Shown here piece by piece: positions 34,560 to 43,144 of a DNA stretch of 64,000 nucleotides. A model generated the notes under the pieces. It searched no databases, had not been told where the DNA came from, and saw only the letters and a list, made by a program, of their open reading frames with translations. The DNA is from Streptomyces sp. SID13726 (GTDB lineage: Bacteria; Actinomycetota; Actinomycetes; Streptomycetales; Streptomycetaceae). The translations under genes and the position numbers were made by a program. Position 1 is the stretch's first letter, and every line of letters starts with the position of its first letter. The stretch is from NCBI RefSeq assembly GCF_010548375.1, contig NZ_JAAGLY010000027.1, positions 1-64,000 of the forward strand, written 5' to 3'.

Positions 34560-35666
34560 CTAGAGGGCGAGCAGCTCCTTGGTCGTGATGGTGAGTAGCT
34601 CGGGTCCGCCGTCCGCCTCGGGGCGTACGACGAGCGTGTCATCGATCCGGACGCCGCCCCGTCCCGGGAGGTGGACCCCCGGTTCGACGGTGACCGGCAC
34701 GCAAGCGTCCAGTTTACCCATGGCCGCGGGGGCCAACTGCGGGTCCTCGTCGATTTCGAGTCCGACACCGTGTCCGGTGCGGGGCGGGAGGCCCTCGTGG
34801 TGGCCCGCGGACTCCAGCACCTGACGTGCCGCCCGGTCCACGTCACGGTAGGCGGCGCCGGGTGCCAGCGACTCCCGTCCGGCGCGCTGGGCGGCGAAGA
34901 CGAGGTCGTACAGCTCGATCTGCCAGTCGGCGGGGGACGTACCGATGACGAAGGTGCGGCCGATCTCGCAGCGGTAGCCGCGGTAGGCGGCGCCCAGGCA
35001 GACGGAGAGGAAATCGCCCTCCTCGACCCGGCGGTCGGTGGGGCGGTGGCCCGGGCGGCCGGAGTTCGGTCCGGTGCCCACGGAGGTCGTGAAGGCCGGG
35101 CCGTCGGCCCCGTGGTCGACGAGCCGGCGCTCCAGTTCGAGGGCGAGGTGCCGCTCGGTGCGGCCGACGAGGATGGACTCCAGGAGTTCGCCCAGGGCCT
35201 GGTCGGCGATCTCGGCACCGATGCGGAGGCAGGAGATCTCCTCCTCGTCCTTGATCACTCTGAGCTGCTCGGCGGCGCCGCCGAGGTCGGCGACGCGCAG
35301 CCGGGGCGCGACGGACGCGAGCGCGCGGTGCCGGGCCACGGTGAGGTGGTGCTCCTCCACGGCCAGCGAGCCGATGCCCTGCCCGGTGGCGAGATCGGCC
35401 GCGGCGACGGCCGGATCACCGCCCGGCGCGGCCAGGTTGTGCAGTGCGAGTGCCTCGTCGGGCCGCCACGGGGAGGTGCGGTCGTCCGGTGGGCCGGAGC
35501 AGACCACCAGGTCCTGGCGCGGACCCAGCAGCAGCACCGAGCCGCTCGGGGCCGCGCCCGCGAGGTAGCGGACGTTGGCGGGGCGCGCGATCAGCGCGGC
35601 TTCGCTGCCGCCGGCCTGGCAGCGGTCTCTCAGGCGGGCTCTGCGGGTGGCGTACACCTCTGACAT
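34560..35666 (-). CDS. M24-family (Xaa-Pro peptidase-like) protein with altered metal site
   Basis: 368 residues. The N-terminal part is the creatinase-like domain, and the C-terminal part has the pita-bread fold of methionyl/Xaa-Pro peptidases. Family landmarks: LRVIKDEEEISCLRIGAEIA, SVGTGPNSGRPGHRPTDRRV, TGHGVGLEIDEDP and VTVEPGVHLPGRGGVRIDDT. The metal ligands are changed: the usual VDLGA reads VCLGA (Asp to Cys), the second Asp is Glu (CEIGRT), and the last Glu is Asp (RIDDT). His and the VEPG Glu remain. It may therefore be weak, use another metal, or be a non-peptidase member. It lies upstream of efp, as pepQ-like genes often do. Confidence 0.85.
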   Translation of the reverse strand: MSEVYATRRARLRDRCQAGGSEAALIARPANVRYLAGAAPSGSVLLLGPRQDLVVCSGPPDDRTSPWRPDEALALHNLAAPGGDPAVAAADLATGQGIGSLAVEEHHLTVARHRALASVAPRLRVADLGGAAEQLRVIKDEEEISCLRIGAEIADQALGELLESILVGRTERHLALELERRLVDHGADGPAFTTSVGTGPNSGRPGHRPTDRRVEEGDFLSVCLGAAYRGYRCEIGRTFVIGTSPADWQIELYDLVFAAQRAGRESLAPGAAYRDVDRAARQVLESAGHHEGLPPRTGHGVGLEIDEDPQLAPAAMGKLDACVPVTVEPGVHLPGRGGVRIDDTLVVRPEADGGPELLTITTKELLAL

Positions 35667-35743
35667 GACTTGAGCGTAGGAGCCCCGCGGGTGCGGCGCC
35701 GTTCGGGGAAGGCCGAGTGGGGGTCAGCGGCGGCGGCGCATCC

Positions 35744-35940
35744 GCTGAGCACGCCACCCACCAGGACGGCTTGCCTCGCTGAGCCCACCACCCACCGAGA
35801 CCGCTTCCCTCGCTGAGCCCACCACCCGTCAAGACCGCTCCCCCCTGCTGAGCCCACCACCCGACAAGCCCACTTCCCCGCTGAGCCCACCACCCACCAG
35901 GACCGCCGCTCCCCCACTGAGCCCACCGCCTACCGGGCCC
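35744..35940. repeat. Tandem array of six ~35-bp units
   Basis: CTGAGC marks unit starts near 35744, 35778, 35812, 35847, 35880 and 35916, giving periods of 33-36 bp. Most units begin GCTGAGCCCACCACCC and then vary (ACCAGGACCG, GTCAAGACCG, GACAAGCCCA). No gene fits here; frames on the minus strand would encode Trp/Gly-rich repeats (VVGSAG, WWAQRGK) with no start or ribosome site. It fills the gap between the M24 gene and the ATPase gene (35667-35952). Confidence 0.85.
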
Positions 35941-35952
35941 CCGCCCAGCCCG

Positions 35953-36780
35953 CTACCAGCTAGGCGGGCTGGCGATCGACCTCGCCAGGACGTCGTCCAG
36001 GACCCTCGCCGTCTGTGGGACGTCGAGCTGGGAGTTGTCGATGATCGGCAGTCCTGAGCCGTACCAGCCCGCCATCCGCCCGTGGATCCGCGCGACCTCC
36101 TCGTCGGTCAGCCGGCGGTTGCCCGAGCGTTCGGCGTTGCGCTCCAGGACGATCTCCAGGCCCGGCAGCAGCACCACCGGCAGCAGTCCCGGGCCCACGT
36201 GCCGCTTCCAGCCGCCGAGGCCGACGACCGGGCGGTCGGGGAAGACCGCGTCGTCGAGGATGCAGGAGATGCCGTTGGCGAGGAAGTTGCGGGCGGCGAA
36301 TCCGCAGGTGCGGCGGGCGAGGCGGTACTGGGCCTCGGAGTGGTCGTTCCAGCCGGACTGCGGGTCGGCGAAGCCCGAGCGGACCCACTCGCGCACGTCG
36401 TCCAGGCTGATGTGGGCGGTGGGGACCCGGCGGTGGTCGGCCCAGTACTTGGCGACGCTGGTCTTACCGGCGCCCGCCGGACCGATGAGCAGCACGGCGA
36501 GGGTGGTGCCCGCGGGGTCGGGCGTGGTGGTGGCGGCCGGTGCGACGGGGGCGCCGGGCGGCAGCGGCACATGGCCGGTGGTGTCCGGTACCGGCGCCGG
36601 TGAGTGCTGCGGCGCGGGCGGGACCGGAGGCGGGGCGAAGCCCGGTGCCGGGGGCGGCGGGGGCACCGGGGCTGAGCCCTGGTGCGGACCCGGGTGGTGT
36701 GCGGCCGGCGTCCAGCCGTTGGCCGGTCCGTGCCCCGGCTGATGGGGCGGCGGCAGCGGAGAACCCACTGCGTGCTGCAT
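35953..36780 (-). CDS. P-loop ATPase (kinase-like) with Pro-rich N-terminus
   Basis: 275 residues. Residues 1-85 are a Pro/Ala/His-rich disordered region (PVPPPPPAPGFAPPPVPPAP). Residues 90-270 form a P-loop domain: LAVLLIGPAGAGKTSVAKYW, a DNA/RNA-kinase type strand ISLDDVREWVRSGFADPQSG, CGFAARNFLANGISCILDDA and the Arg-rich ERNAERSGNRRLTDEEV. This pattern resembles zeta-toxin or chloramphenicol-phosphotransferase type kinases that act on a small substrate or nucleotide. The substrate is unknown. It lies downstream of the aro operon terminator and faces the repeat array. Confidence 0.75.
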   Translation of the reverse strand: MQHAVGSPLPPPHQPGHGPANGWTPAAHHPGPHQGSAPVPPPPPAPGFAPPPVPPAPQHSPAPVPDTTGHVPLPPGAPVAPAATTTPDPAGTTLAVLLIGPAGAGKTSVAKYWADHRRVPTAHISLDDVREWVRSGFADPQSGWNDHSEAQYRLARRTCGFAARNFLANGISCILDDAVFPDRPVVGLGGWKRHVGPGLLPVVLLPGLEIVLERNAERSGNRRLTDEEVARIHGRMAGWYGSGLPIIDNSQLDVPQTARVLDDVLARSIASPPSW

Positions 36781-36972
36781 CCGGTGCCACTCCGTCTCGT
36801 CTTCTTCGGCTCGATCGCCGCCGGGGCGCTCGCGTCGGCCGGGAGCCCGACCGTGCTCGGCCCTCGGGCCCGCGCGCTCGTCCTCTCGTCCCCGACGCGC
36901 CCCTCAGGCTCCCTCGCTACAGGCAATTGGCGCTGGCCGCGGGGCACATACCCCGCTCCCTACCGAACGGTA

Positions 36973-37011
36973 CCGCCCCCGGCCGTCGTTTGGTGAAACG
37001 GCCGGGGGCGG
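36973..37011 (-). terminator. Terminator of the aro operon
   Basis: CCGCCCCCGGCCGT at 36973-36986 pairs perfectly with ACGGCCGGGGGCGG at 36998-37011 across an 11-base loop. It lies 43 bp after the aroB stop, before the ATPase gene. The remaining gap up to 37053 has no gene. Confidence 0.88.
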
Positions 37012-37053
37012 CCCGAAGTGCCCCTGTCGCAAGGCGAATCCGACGGAAGGGAT

Positions 37054-38145
37054 CTACTGCCCCACCTCGCCGTACGCGGCGAGCAGCACGGCCGGGTCCG
37101 GGCCCTCCAGGACGGTGGGCTTGCCCAGTCCGTCCAGGACGATGAAGCGCAGCAGACTGCCGCGGGACTTCTTGTCGACCTTCATGGTCTCCAACAGCTT
37201 GGGCCACTGGTCGTAGCGGTAGTGCAGCGGCAGGCCGACCGCCTCCAGGACCGTGCGGTGACGGTCGGCGGTCGCGTCGTCCAGACGGCCCGCGAGCCGG
37301 CCCAGTTCGGCGGCGAAGTGCATGCCTACGGCGACGGCGGCGCCGTGGCGCCACTTGTACCGCTCGTTCTTCTCGATGGCGTGGGCGAGCGTGTGGCCGT
37401 AGTTGAGGATCTCCCGCAGGCCCGACTCCTTGAGGTCGGAGGAGACGACCTCGGCCTTGACCCGGATCGAGCGCTCGATGAGCTCGGCGGTGTGCGGTCC
37501 CGCCGGGGTGCGCGCGGCCTGCGGGTCGGACTCGATGAGCTCCAGGATCTGCGGGTCGGCGATGAATCCGGCCTTGATGATCTCGGCGAGCCCGGAGACG
37601 TAGTCGTTGACCGGCAGGGAGTCCAGCGCGGCCAGGTCGCACAGGACACCGGCGGGCGGGTGGAAGGCGCCGACGAGGTTCTTGCCCTCGGCGGTGTTGA
37701 TGCCGGTCTTGCCGCCGACGGCCGCGTCGACCATGGCGAGCACGGTGGTCGGGACGGCGATCCAGCGCACCCCGCGCAGCCAGGTCGCCGCCACGAACCC
37801 GGCGAGGTCGGTGGTCGCGCCGCCGCCGACACCGATCACGACGTCGGAGCGGGTGAAGCCGGACTGGCCGAGCGCCTTCCAGCAGTAGGCGGCGACCTCG
37901 GCGGTCTTGGCCTCCTCCGCGTTCGGCACCTGGATGGCGACGGCTTCGTAGCCCTGCCCCGCGAGGTCGGCGCGCAGCGCGTCCCCGGTGTCCGCGAGCG
38001 CCTCGGGATGGATCACGGCGACCCGCTGGGCCTTCTCACCGACCAGCCCGGCCAGTTCGCCGAGGAGCTGACGGCCCACCAGGACCTCGTACGGCTCGCT
38101 GCCCGCACTGCCGCCGACCTGGATCCGCGTCACTGCCTCGCTCAT
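37054..38145 (-). CDS. aroB: 3-dehydroquinate synthase
   Basis: 363 residues. It cyclises DAHP to 3-dehydroquinate in the shikimate pathway, using NAD and Zn. Motifs: VVIGVGGGATTDLAGFVAAT, VPTTVLAMVDAAVGGKTGIN, NLVGAFHPPAGVLCD, NYGHTLAHAIEKNERYKWRH (zinc His). The start at 38145 overlaps the aroK stop by 4 bp (ATGA), which decides the start over longer in-frame options. Confidence 0.97.
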   Translation of the reverse strand: MSEAVTRIQVGGSAGSEPYEVLVGRQLLGELAGLVGEKAQRVAVIHPEALADTGDALRADLAGQGYEAVAIQVPNAEEAKTAEVAAYCWKALGQSGFTRSDVVIGVGGGATTDLAGFVAATWLRGVRWIAVPTTVLAMVDAAVGGKTGINTAEGKNLVGAFHPPAGVLCDLAALDSLPVNDYVSGLAEIIKAGFIADPQILELIESDPQAARTPAGPHTAELIERSIRVKAEVVSSDLKESGLREILNYGHTLAHAIEKNERYKWRHGAAVAVGMHFAAELGRLAGRLDDATADRHRTVLEAVGLPLHYRYDQWPKLLETMKVDKKSRGSLLRFIVLDGLGKPTVLEGPDPAVLLAAYGEVGQ

Positions 38146-38654
38146 GCTTGCTTCAACTCCAGTGCGTCCAGCGCGATCTCGGTGACTTCTTCGGGGCTGC
38201 GGCCGTCGGTGGCCACCACCGCCGTGGCGATCGACTCGTACAGGTGCCGGCGCGCCTCCATCAGCTCGCGCCACTGCTTGCGCGGGTTGACCGCGAGCAG
38301 CGGACGCGCGGTGTTCAGCCCGGTGCGCTTGACGGCCTCCTCGACGTCCATCGAGAGGTAGACGACCCGCTGCCCCGCCAGCGACGCGCGGGTGTCCTCG
38401 TCCAGGATCGAGCCGCCGCCCAGCGCGAGAACACCGTCGTGCTCGGCGAGCGCCCGCTCCACGGCGGCCTTCTCGACGGCCCGGAAGACGGGCTCGCCCT
38501 CGTCGACGAAGATCTCGGCGATGCTGCGGCCCTGCTCGGCGACGATGTCGTCGTCGGTGTCCCGGTAGCCCACGCCGAGCCGGTCCGCCAGCAGCTGCCC
38601 GACGGTGGACTTGCCCACGCCCATCGGCCCGACGAGGACGACCACCGGGCTCAT
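38142..38654 (-). CDS. aroK: Shikimate kinase
   Basis: 170 residues. It phosphorylates shikimate. The P-loop is LVGPMGVGKSTVGQLLADRL, the shikimate site includes YRDTDDDIVAEQGRSIAEIF and LALGGGSILDE, and the lid has RPLLAVNP. It overlaps aroC by 4 bp and aroB by 4 bp, so the three are co-translated. Confidence 0.97.
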   Translation of the reverse strand: MSPVVVLVGPMGVGKSTVGQLLADRLGVGYRDTDDDIVAEQGRSIAEIFVDEGEPVFRAVEKAAVERALAEHDGVLALGGGSILDEDTRASLAGQRVVYLSMDVEEAVKRTGLNTARPLLAVNPRKQWRELMEARRHLYESIATAVVATDGRSPEEVTEIALDALELKQA

Positions 38655-39835
38655 CGGATGGCCAGGTTGTCGAGGTAGGACCGGACGTTGCGGCGGGTCT
38701 CCACGACATTGTCGCCGCCGAACTTCTCGGCCACCGCGTCCGCCAGCACCAGCGCGACCATGGCCTCGGCCACGATGCCGGCGGCCGGGACCGCGGACAC
38801 GTCCGAGCGCTGGTGGTGGGCCTGCGTGGCCTCGCCGGTGGTCACGTCCACGGTCTGCAACGCGCGCGGCACGGTCGCGATCGGCTTCATCGCCGCCCGC
38901 ACCCGCAGCAGCTCACCGGTGGACAGCCCGCCCTCGGTGCCGCCCGAGCGGCCGGAGACGCGCCGGATGCCCTCGGGGGTGTTCACGATCTCGTCGTGCG
39001 CCTTGGAGCCCGGCACCCGCGCCAGCTCGAAGCCGTCGCCGAGCTCGACGCCCTTGATCGCCTGGATGCCCATCAGCGCACCGGCGAGACGGGCGTCCAG
39101 CTTGCGGTCCCAGTGCACGTGCGAGCCCAGGCCCACCGGCACGCCGTAGGCCAGGATCTCGACGACCCCGCCCAGCGTGTCGCCGTCCTTGTGCGCCTGG
39201 TCGACCTCGGCGACCATCGCCTTCGACGTGTCCGCGTCCAGGCAGCGCAGCGGGTCCGCGTCCAGCTTCTCCACGTCGGCCGGCGTCGGGTACACCCCGG
39301 CCGGGGCCTTCACGGAGCACAGCTCGACGACGTGCGAGACGATCTCGATCCCGGCCGTCTCCTTCAGGTACGACCGCGCGACCGCACCGAGCGCCACCCG
39401 GGCCGCGGTCTCCCGCGCGGAGGCACGCTCCAGGATCGGCCGGGCCTCGTCGAAGCCGTACTTCTGCATGCCCGCGAGATCGGCGTGGCCGGGACGCGGG
39501 CGGGTCAGCGGGGCGTTGCGCGCGAGGCCGGCGAGGACCTCAGGGTCGATGGGGTCGGCCGCCATGACCTGCTCCCACTTGGGCCACTCGGTGTTCCCCA
39601 CCATGATCGCGACCGGGGAGCCCAGGGACAGACCGTGCCGCACACCGCCGAGGAAGGTGATCTCGTCACGCTCGAACTTCATCCGCGCACCGCGGCCATA
39701 GCCCAGCCGGCGCCTCGCCAGGTGGTCCGCCACCATCTCCGTGGTGATCGGCACGCCGGCCGGAAGGCCCTCCAGCGTCGCCACGAGTGCGGGACCGTGG
39801 GACTCCCCCGCGGTCAGCCAGCGCAACCTGCTCAA
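38651..39835 (-). CDS. aroC: Chorismate synthase
   Basis: 394 residues. It converts EPSP to chorismate with reduced FMN. Motifs: LRWLTAGESHGPALVATLEG, RRRLGYGRGARMKFERDEIT, PGHADLAGMQKYGFDEARPI, GRSGGTEGGLSTGELLRVRA and the C-terminal HHQRSDVSAVPAAGIVAEAM. The start is TTG with GAGGAG at five to seven bases, giving the conserved N-terminus S-R-L-R-W. aroE lies 184 bp upstream on the same strand. Confidence 0.97.
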   Translation of the reverse strand: MSRLRWLTAGESHGPALVATLEGLPAGVPITTEMVADHLARRRLGYGRGARMKFERDEITFLGGVRHGLSLGSPVAIMVGNTEWPKWEQVMAADPIDPEVLAGLARNAPLTRPRPGHADLAGMQKYGFDEARPILERASARETAARVALGAVARSYLKETAGIEIVSHVVELCSVKAPAGVYPTPADVEKLDADPLRCLDADTSKAMVAEVDQAHKDGDTLGGVVEILAYGVPVGLGSHVHWDRKLDARLAGALMGIQAIKGVELGDGFELARVPGSKAHDEIVNTPEGIRRVSGRSGGTEGGLSTGELLRVRAAMKPIATVPRALQTVDVTTGEATQAHHQRSDVSAVPAAGIVAEAMVALVLADAVAEKFGGDNVVETRRNVRSYLDNLAIR

Positions 39836-40019
39836 CGGTGCTCCTCAGTGCTCGCGCCCTGGTACTGCCCTGCTTACGCGCGTCCTCGCGTACGGCAACG
39901 GCGCGACCAGGTGCGCGGCCCCGGCCCGCCGCCTCCGATCCTCCCACGTCCGGCGATGAGAGCCGGTCACAGGTCCAGCAGACGGACGCCCGCCGTGCCT
40001 CCGAACGCGGCCGGAAACC

Positions 40020-40859
40020 TCAGCGGGCCGCCAGCGCGTGCTCGCCCGCCTTGCGCATGGCCTCCACGGGCGCGGGCCGCAGCCCGGTCATCTGCTCGAC
40101 CTGGAGCACCGCCTGGTGCACCAGCAGGTCGAGGCCGCTGACGACGGCTCCGCCGATCATCGACCAGCGGGCCGCGAGTTCGGTGGGCCAGGGGTCGTAG
40201 AGCACGTCGAAGAGGGCGGCGGGGCGCTCGGGTACGGCGTGGGCGAGGGCGTCCGTCGCTCCGGCGGGGGTGGTCGCGATCACGAGGGGGGCGCGCAGCG
40301 CGTCGGCCGCGTCCGCCCAGTCCGCCGTACGGACCTCGATGTCCAGGCGCTCGCCCCACTGCCGCATCTCGGCGGCCCGGGCCGCGCTGCGGACGTAGGC
40401 GACGACCTCGCCGGTGCAGATCCGGGCGAGGGCGGCGAGCGCGGAGGAGGCGGTGGCGCCGGCGCCGAGGACCGCCGCCGAGTCGACCTGTTCGATGCCG
40501 CGTTCGCGGAGGGCGGCGACCATTCCGGGGATGTCGGTGTTGTCGCCGAGTCGGCGGCCGTCCTCGGTGAACACCACGGTGTTGACCGCCTCGACGGAGG
40601 CGGCCGTCTCGCTGATCTCGTCGAGCAGCGGTATGACGGCCCGCTTGAGCGGCATCGTCAGCGACAGCCCGGCCCATTCGGGGCCGAGCCCTTCGACGAA
40701 CCCGGCAAGGGCCGGCTCGTCGAGCTCGAACCGGTCGTACGACCAGTCCGTGAGTCCCAGCTCCTCGTAGGCGGCGCGGTGCAGCACCGGGGAGAGGGAG
40801 TGGGCGATGGGCTTGCCGAGGACGGCGGCCCGGCGGGCTTCAGTTGCCCGTGCTCTCAT
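40020..40859 (-). CDS. aroE: Shikimate dehydrogenase-like protein
   Basis: 279 residues. It reduces 3-dehydroshikimate to shikimate with NADPH. Motifs: AVLGKPIAHSLSPVLHRAAY (Ser and Lys region), GLSLTMPLKRAVIPLLDEIS (the catalytic Lys), NTVVFTEDGRRLGDNTDIPG (the catalytic Asp) and AVLGAGATASSALAALA. The start overlaps the end of mltG by 20 bp. aroC lies 184 bp downstream. Confidence 0.92.
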   Translation of the reverse strand: MRARATEARRAAVLGKPIAHSLSPVLHRAAYEELGLTDWSYDRFELDEPALAGFVEGLGPEWAGLSLTMPLKRAVIPLLDEISETAASVEAVNTVVFTEDGRRLGDNTDIPGMVAALRERGIEQVDSAAVLGAGATASSALAALARICTGEVVAYVRSAARAAEMRQWGERLDIEVRTADWADAADALRAPLVIATTPAGATDALAHAVPERPAALFDVLYDPWPTELAARWSMIGGAVVSGLDLLVHQAVLQVEQMTGLRPAPVEAMRKAGEHALAAR

Positions 40860-42558
40860 TGAACTTGTCCTTGAGCCGCAGGAATTCGTCGTGGGTCTTG
40901 GCGAATTCGGTCTTGTTCACACCGTCGGTCGCGACGAAGTAGTACCAGCCGTCGTCCGTCGGATTCAGGGCCGCCTTCAGTGCGACCGGGCCCGGATTGT
41001 CGATCGGGCCGGGCGGCAGACCCTTGTTGGTGTACGTGTTGTACGGGTCCTTGTTGCTCTTGATCTCCGACTCGCTGATCCTGATGTTGCTCTGGCCCAC
41101 CGCGTAGTTGAAGGTCGAGTCGAACTGGAGGGCTCCATAGGTCTGGGGGTTGGCGAGGTCGAGGCGGTTGTAGACGACTTCGGCCATCTTGCGGTAGTCG
41201 TCCTCGGTCTTGCCTTCGGCCTGAACAAGGCTCGCGACCGTGATGACCTGCAACGGACCGTCCAGCTTGAGTGCCTTGGCCTTCGCCTCCAGGTCGTACT
41301 GACCGTACTGCTGGGCGGCCTGGGTGACCATGGCCTTGAGCACCGTCTCGGGCTTCATTCCCTTGGCCGCGGGATAGGTGCCGGGCAGAAGGAAGCCTTC
41401 CAGCGGATCCTTGATCTTGCTGTTGTCGTTCGCCCAGCTCGGCAGTCCGAGACTCTTGTATTTCTCCTTGGCGACCTTCTTGGTGGTGCCGGAACTGAGA
41501 TCGAGTTTCTCGTCGATCCTCTTGTAGACGGCGAGGTTCCGCAGACCCGGTGACACCAGGACGTTGTTCTGGCTCTTCGGGTCGAGCATCATCGCGACGG
41601 CGCTCTCGGCGGACATCTCCTTCTTCAGGAGATAGGCGCCGGCCTGGATGGTGTTCCCCTTGGAGTTCTGCTGCTGGGCGGAGACGAACGCGTCGACGCT
41701 CTTGACGACCCCCGCGTCCTTCAGCAGCCGCCCGATCGCGTACCCGCCCGCGCCCTTGGGGACCTGGACGGTGACCGTCTGGCCGGTGCCCTCCCCGGCA
41801 TAGTCCGGGGCTGTGCCGAAACGATTTTGGTAGAACTGGTAGCCGAAGTAGCCGACCCCGGCGATACCGCCGCCGAACACCAGCACCACGACCAGGCAGG
41901 CACATCCGCTCCGGCGTTTCTTGGCGCCTTTGCCACCGCGCCCCCGCCGGTCGCCACGGCCGCCCTGAGGATCGTCCGACTCGTCCTCGGCGTCGTCACC
42001 GCTCGCGAAGAAGGCGTGTTCGCCCTGGTCGGGGCCGGGATCCCAGTCGGTCTGCGGCTCGGGTTCGGCGCGCCGCCGGCTCGGCGGCTCCGGTGGCGGG
42101 TAGGCGTCCGGGGCACCGTAGTAGTCCGCCTGCCCGGCGCCGTACGCGGCGGCCTGCTGACCGTAGGGGTCCGACGGGTCGACGGGGTACTGGGCCTGCG
42201 CGCCGTTCGCCCAGCCGTTGTTGTCGTACGACTGCTGCGGCTGGCCTTGGTAGGCCTGCTGGTCGTACTGCTGTTGCTGCTGCTGGTCGTACTGGTGGTT
42301 GTACTGCTGGTGCTGGTCGTACTGACCGTCGTGCTGGGGGTACTGCTGCTGGCCCTGGCCATAGGCGACCTGCTGGCCGTCGCCCCAGCCGCCGTTGTCG
42401 TACTGCTGCTGCGGCTGCTGCGGATAGTGCTGCGGCTGGCCGCCGTAGGGGGACTGCTGGCCCGCGTGGGCCTGCTGTCCTTCCCATCCACCGTCCCCGT
42501 ACAACGGGTCCTCGGGATGCCACGGTTCGGAGCCTTGGCCCCGGCCATACTCAGTCAT
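40840..42558 (-). CDS. mltG: Endolytic murein transglycosylase MltG with prion-like N-terminus
   Basis: 572 residues. Residues 1-150 are rich in Gln, Tyr, Gly and Asn (repeats like QQYDQQ and QYPQH), followed by an Arg/Lys-rich stretch and one transmembrane helix (CACLVVVLVFGGGIAGVGYF, near residue 225). The outer part is the YceG/MltG domain with LEGFLLPGTYPAAKGM, ITVASLVQAEGKTEDDYRKM, YNRLDL and NTYTNKGLPPGPIDNPGP. The Glu in QAEGK is the likely catalytic residue. MltG cuts nascent glycan strands and limits their length. The long Q/Y-rich cytoplasmic part is unusual outside actinomycetes. The ATG follows GGGG. Confidence 0.93.
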   Translation of the reverse strand: MTEYGRGQGSEPWHPEDPLYGDGGWEGQQAHAGQQSPYGGQPQHYPQQPQQQYDNGGWGDGQQVAYGQGQQQYPQHDGQYDQHQQYNHQYDQQQQQQYDQQAYQGQPQQSYDNNGWANGAQAQYPVDPSDPYGQQAAAYGAGQADYYGAPDAYPPPEPPSRRRAEPEPQTDWDPGPDQGEHAFFASGDDAEDESDDPQGGRGDRRGRGGKGAKKRRSGCACLVVVLVFGGGIAGVGYFGYQFYQNRFGTAPDYAGEGTGQTVTVQVPKGAGGYAIGRLLKDAGVVKSVDAFVSAQQQNSKGNTIQAGAYLLKKEMSAESAVAMMLDPKSQNNVLVSPGLRNLAVYKRIDEKLDLSSGTTKKVAKEKYKSLGLPSWANDNSKIKDPLEGFLLPGTYPAAKGMKPETVLKAMVTQAAQQYGQYDLEAKAKALKLDGPLQVITVASLVQAEGKTEDDYRKMAEVVYNRLDLANPQTYGALQFDSTFNYAVGQSNIRISESEIKSNKDPYNTYTNKGLPPGPIDNPGPVALKAALNPTDDGWYYFVATDGVNKTEFAKTHDEFLRLKDKFNESTGN

Positions 42559-42679
42559 CGATCCCCTAGAGCCGCGAGGTGGTGGTCGCCATGTTCACGA
42601 CCCGGCTTCCGGTCCGCCTCTTTCTGTGCGGTGACTGTTCGAATGTCGCCGCATCGCGCGGAACGTTACCGTATCGCGA

Positions 42680-43144
42680 TCAGATGACCACTTCGACGCC
42701 CTCGCCGGGTGCTTTACCTGACACCCGTTCGGATTCCAGTGCCTGCTGAAGGATGATCACAGCGGCTGCCTGGTCAATGACCGATCTGCCCTTTTTTGAT
42801 TTCACTCCCGACGCGCGCAGTCCCTGACTGGCCGTCACCGTCGTCATCCGTTCGTCGACGAGCCGGACCGGTACCGGTGCGATCCCCCGGGCGAGTTCCT
42901 GGGCGAAACCGCGGACCTTGACCGCGGCCGGCCCCTCGCCCCCCTTGAGGGAGCGCGGGAGGCCGACGACGACCTCGATCGGTTCGTACTCCTCGACCAG
43001 CTGCTTCAACCGGCGCTGAGCTGCGGGAACGTCCCGTCCAGGAACCGTCTCCACCGGAGTGGCGAGGATCCCGTCGGGGTCGCACGAGGCGACCCCGATC
43101 CGGGCGTCCCCGACGTCGATCGCGAGTCGACGGCCTCTGCGCAT
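42680..43144 (-). CDS. ruvX: Holliday junction resolvase-like RuvX (YqgF)
   Basis: 154 residues with an RNase H-like fold. Motifs: LAIDVGDARIGVASCDPDGI (first acidic ligand), IEVVVGLPRSLKGGEGPA, PVRLVDERMTTVTASQGL (Glu) and KKGRSVIDQAAAVIILQQAL (last Asp). In the family it acts in pre-16S rRNA processing. The start overlaps the alaS stop by one base (TAATG), so it is coupled to alaS. mltG follows after 121 bp. Confidence 0.95.
   Translation of the reverse strand: MRRGRRLAIDVGDARIGVASCDPDGILATPVETVPGRDVPAAQRRLKQLVEEYEPIEVVVGLPRSLKGGEGPAAVKVRGFAQELARGIAPVPVRLVDERMTTVTASQGLRASGVKSKKGRSVIDQAAAVIILQQALESERVSGKAPGEGVEVVI

Noticed and set aside
35630..35926. A Trp/Gly-rich repeat protein encoded by the 35-bp array
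   Set aside because: No ribosome site, repeat period not a constant multiple of three, and it runs into the M24 gene start.
35744..35940. CRISPR array
   Set aside because: Repeat is only about 16 bp and degenerate, the spacers resemble each other, and no cas genes are near.
37054..38709. A fused AroK-AroB protein
   Set aside because: The longer frame upstream of 38145 is the wrong frame of aroK; separate starts with ATGA overlap are clear.
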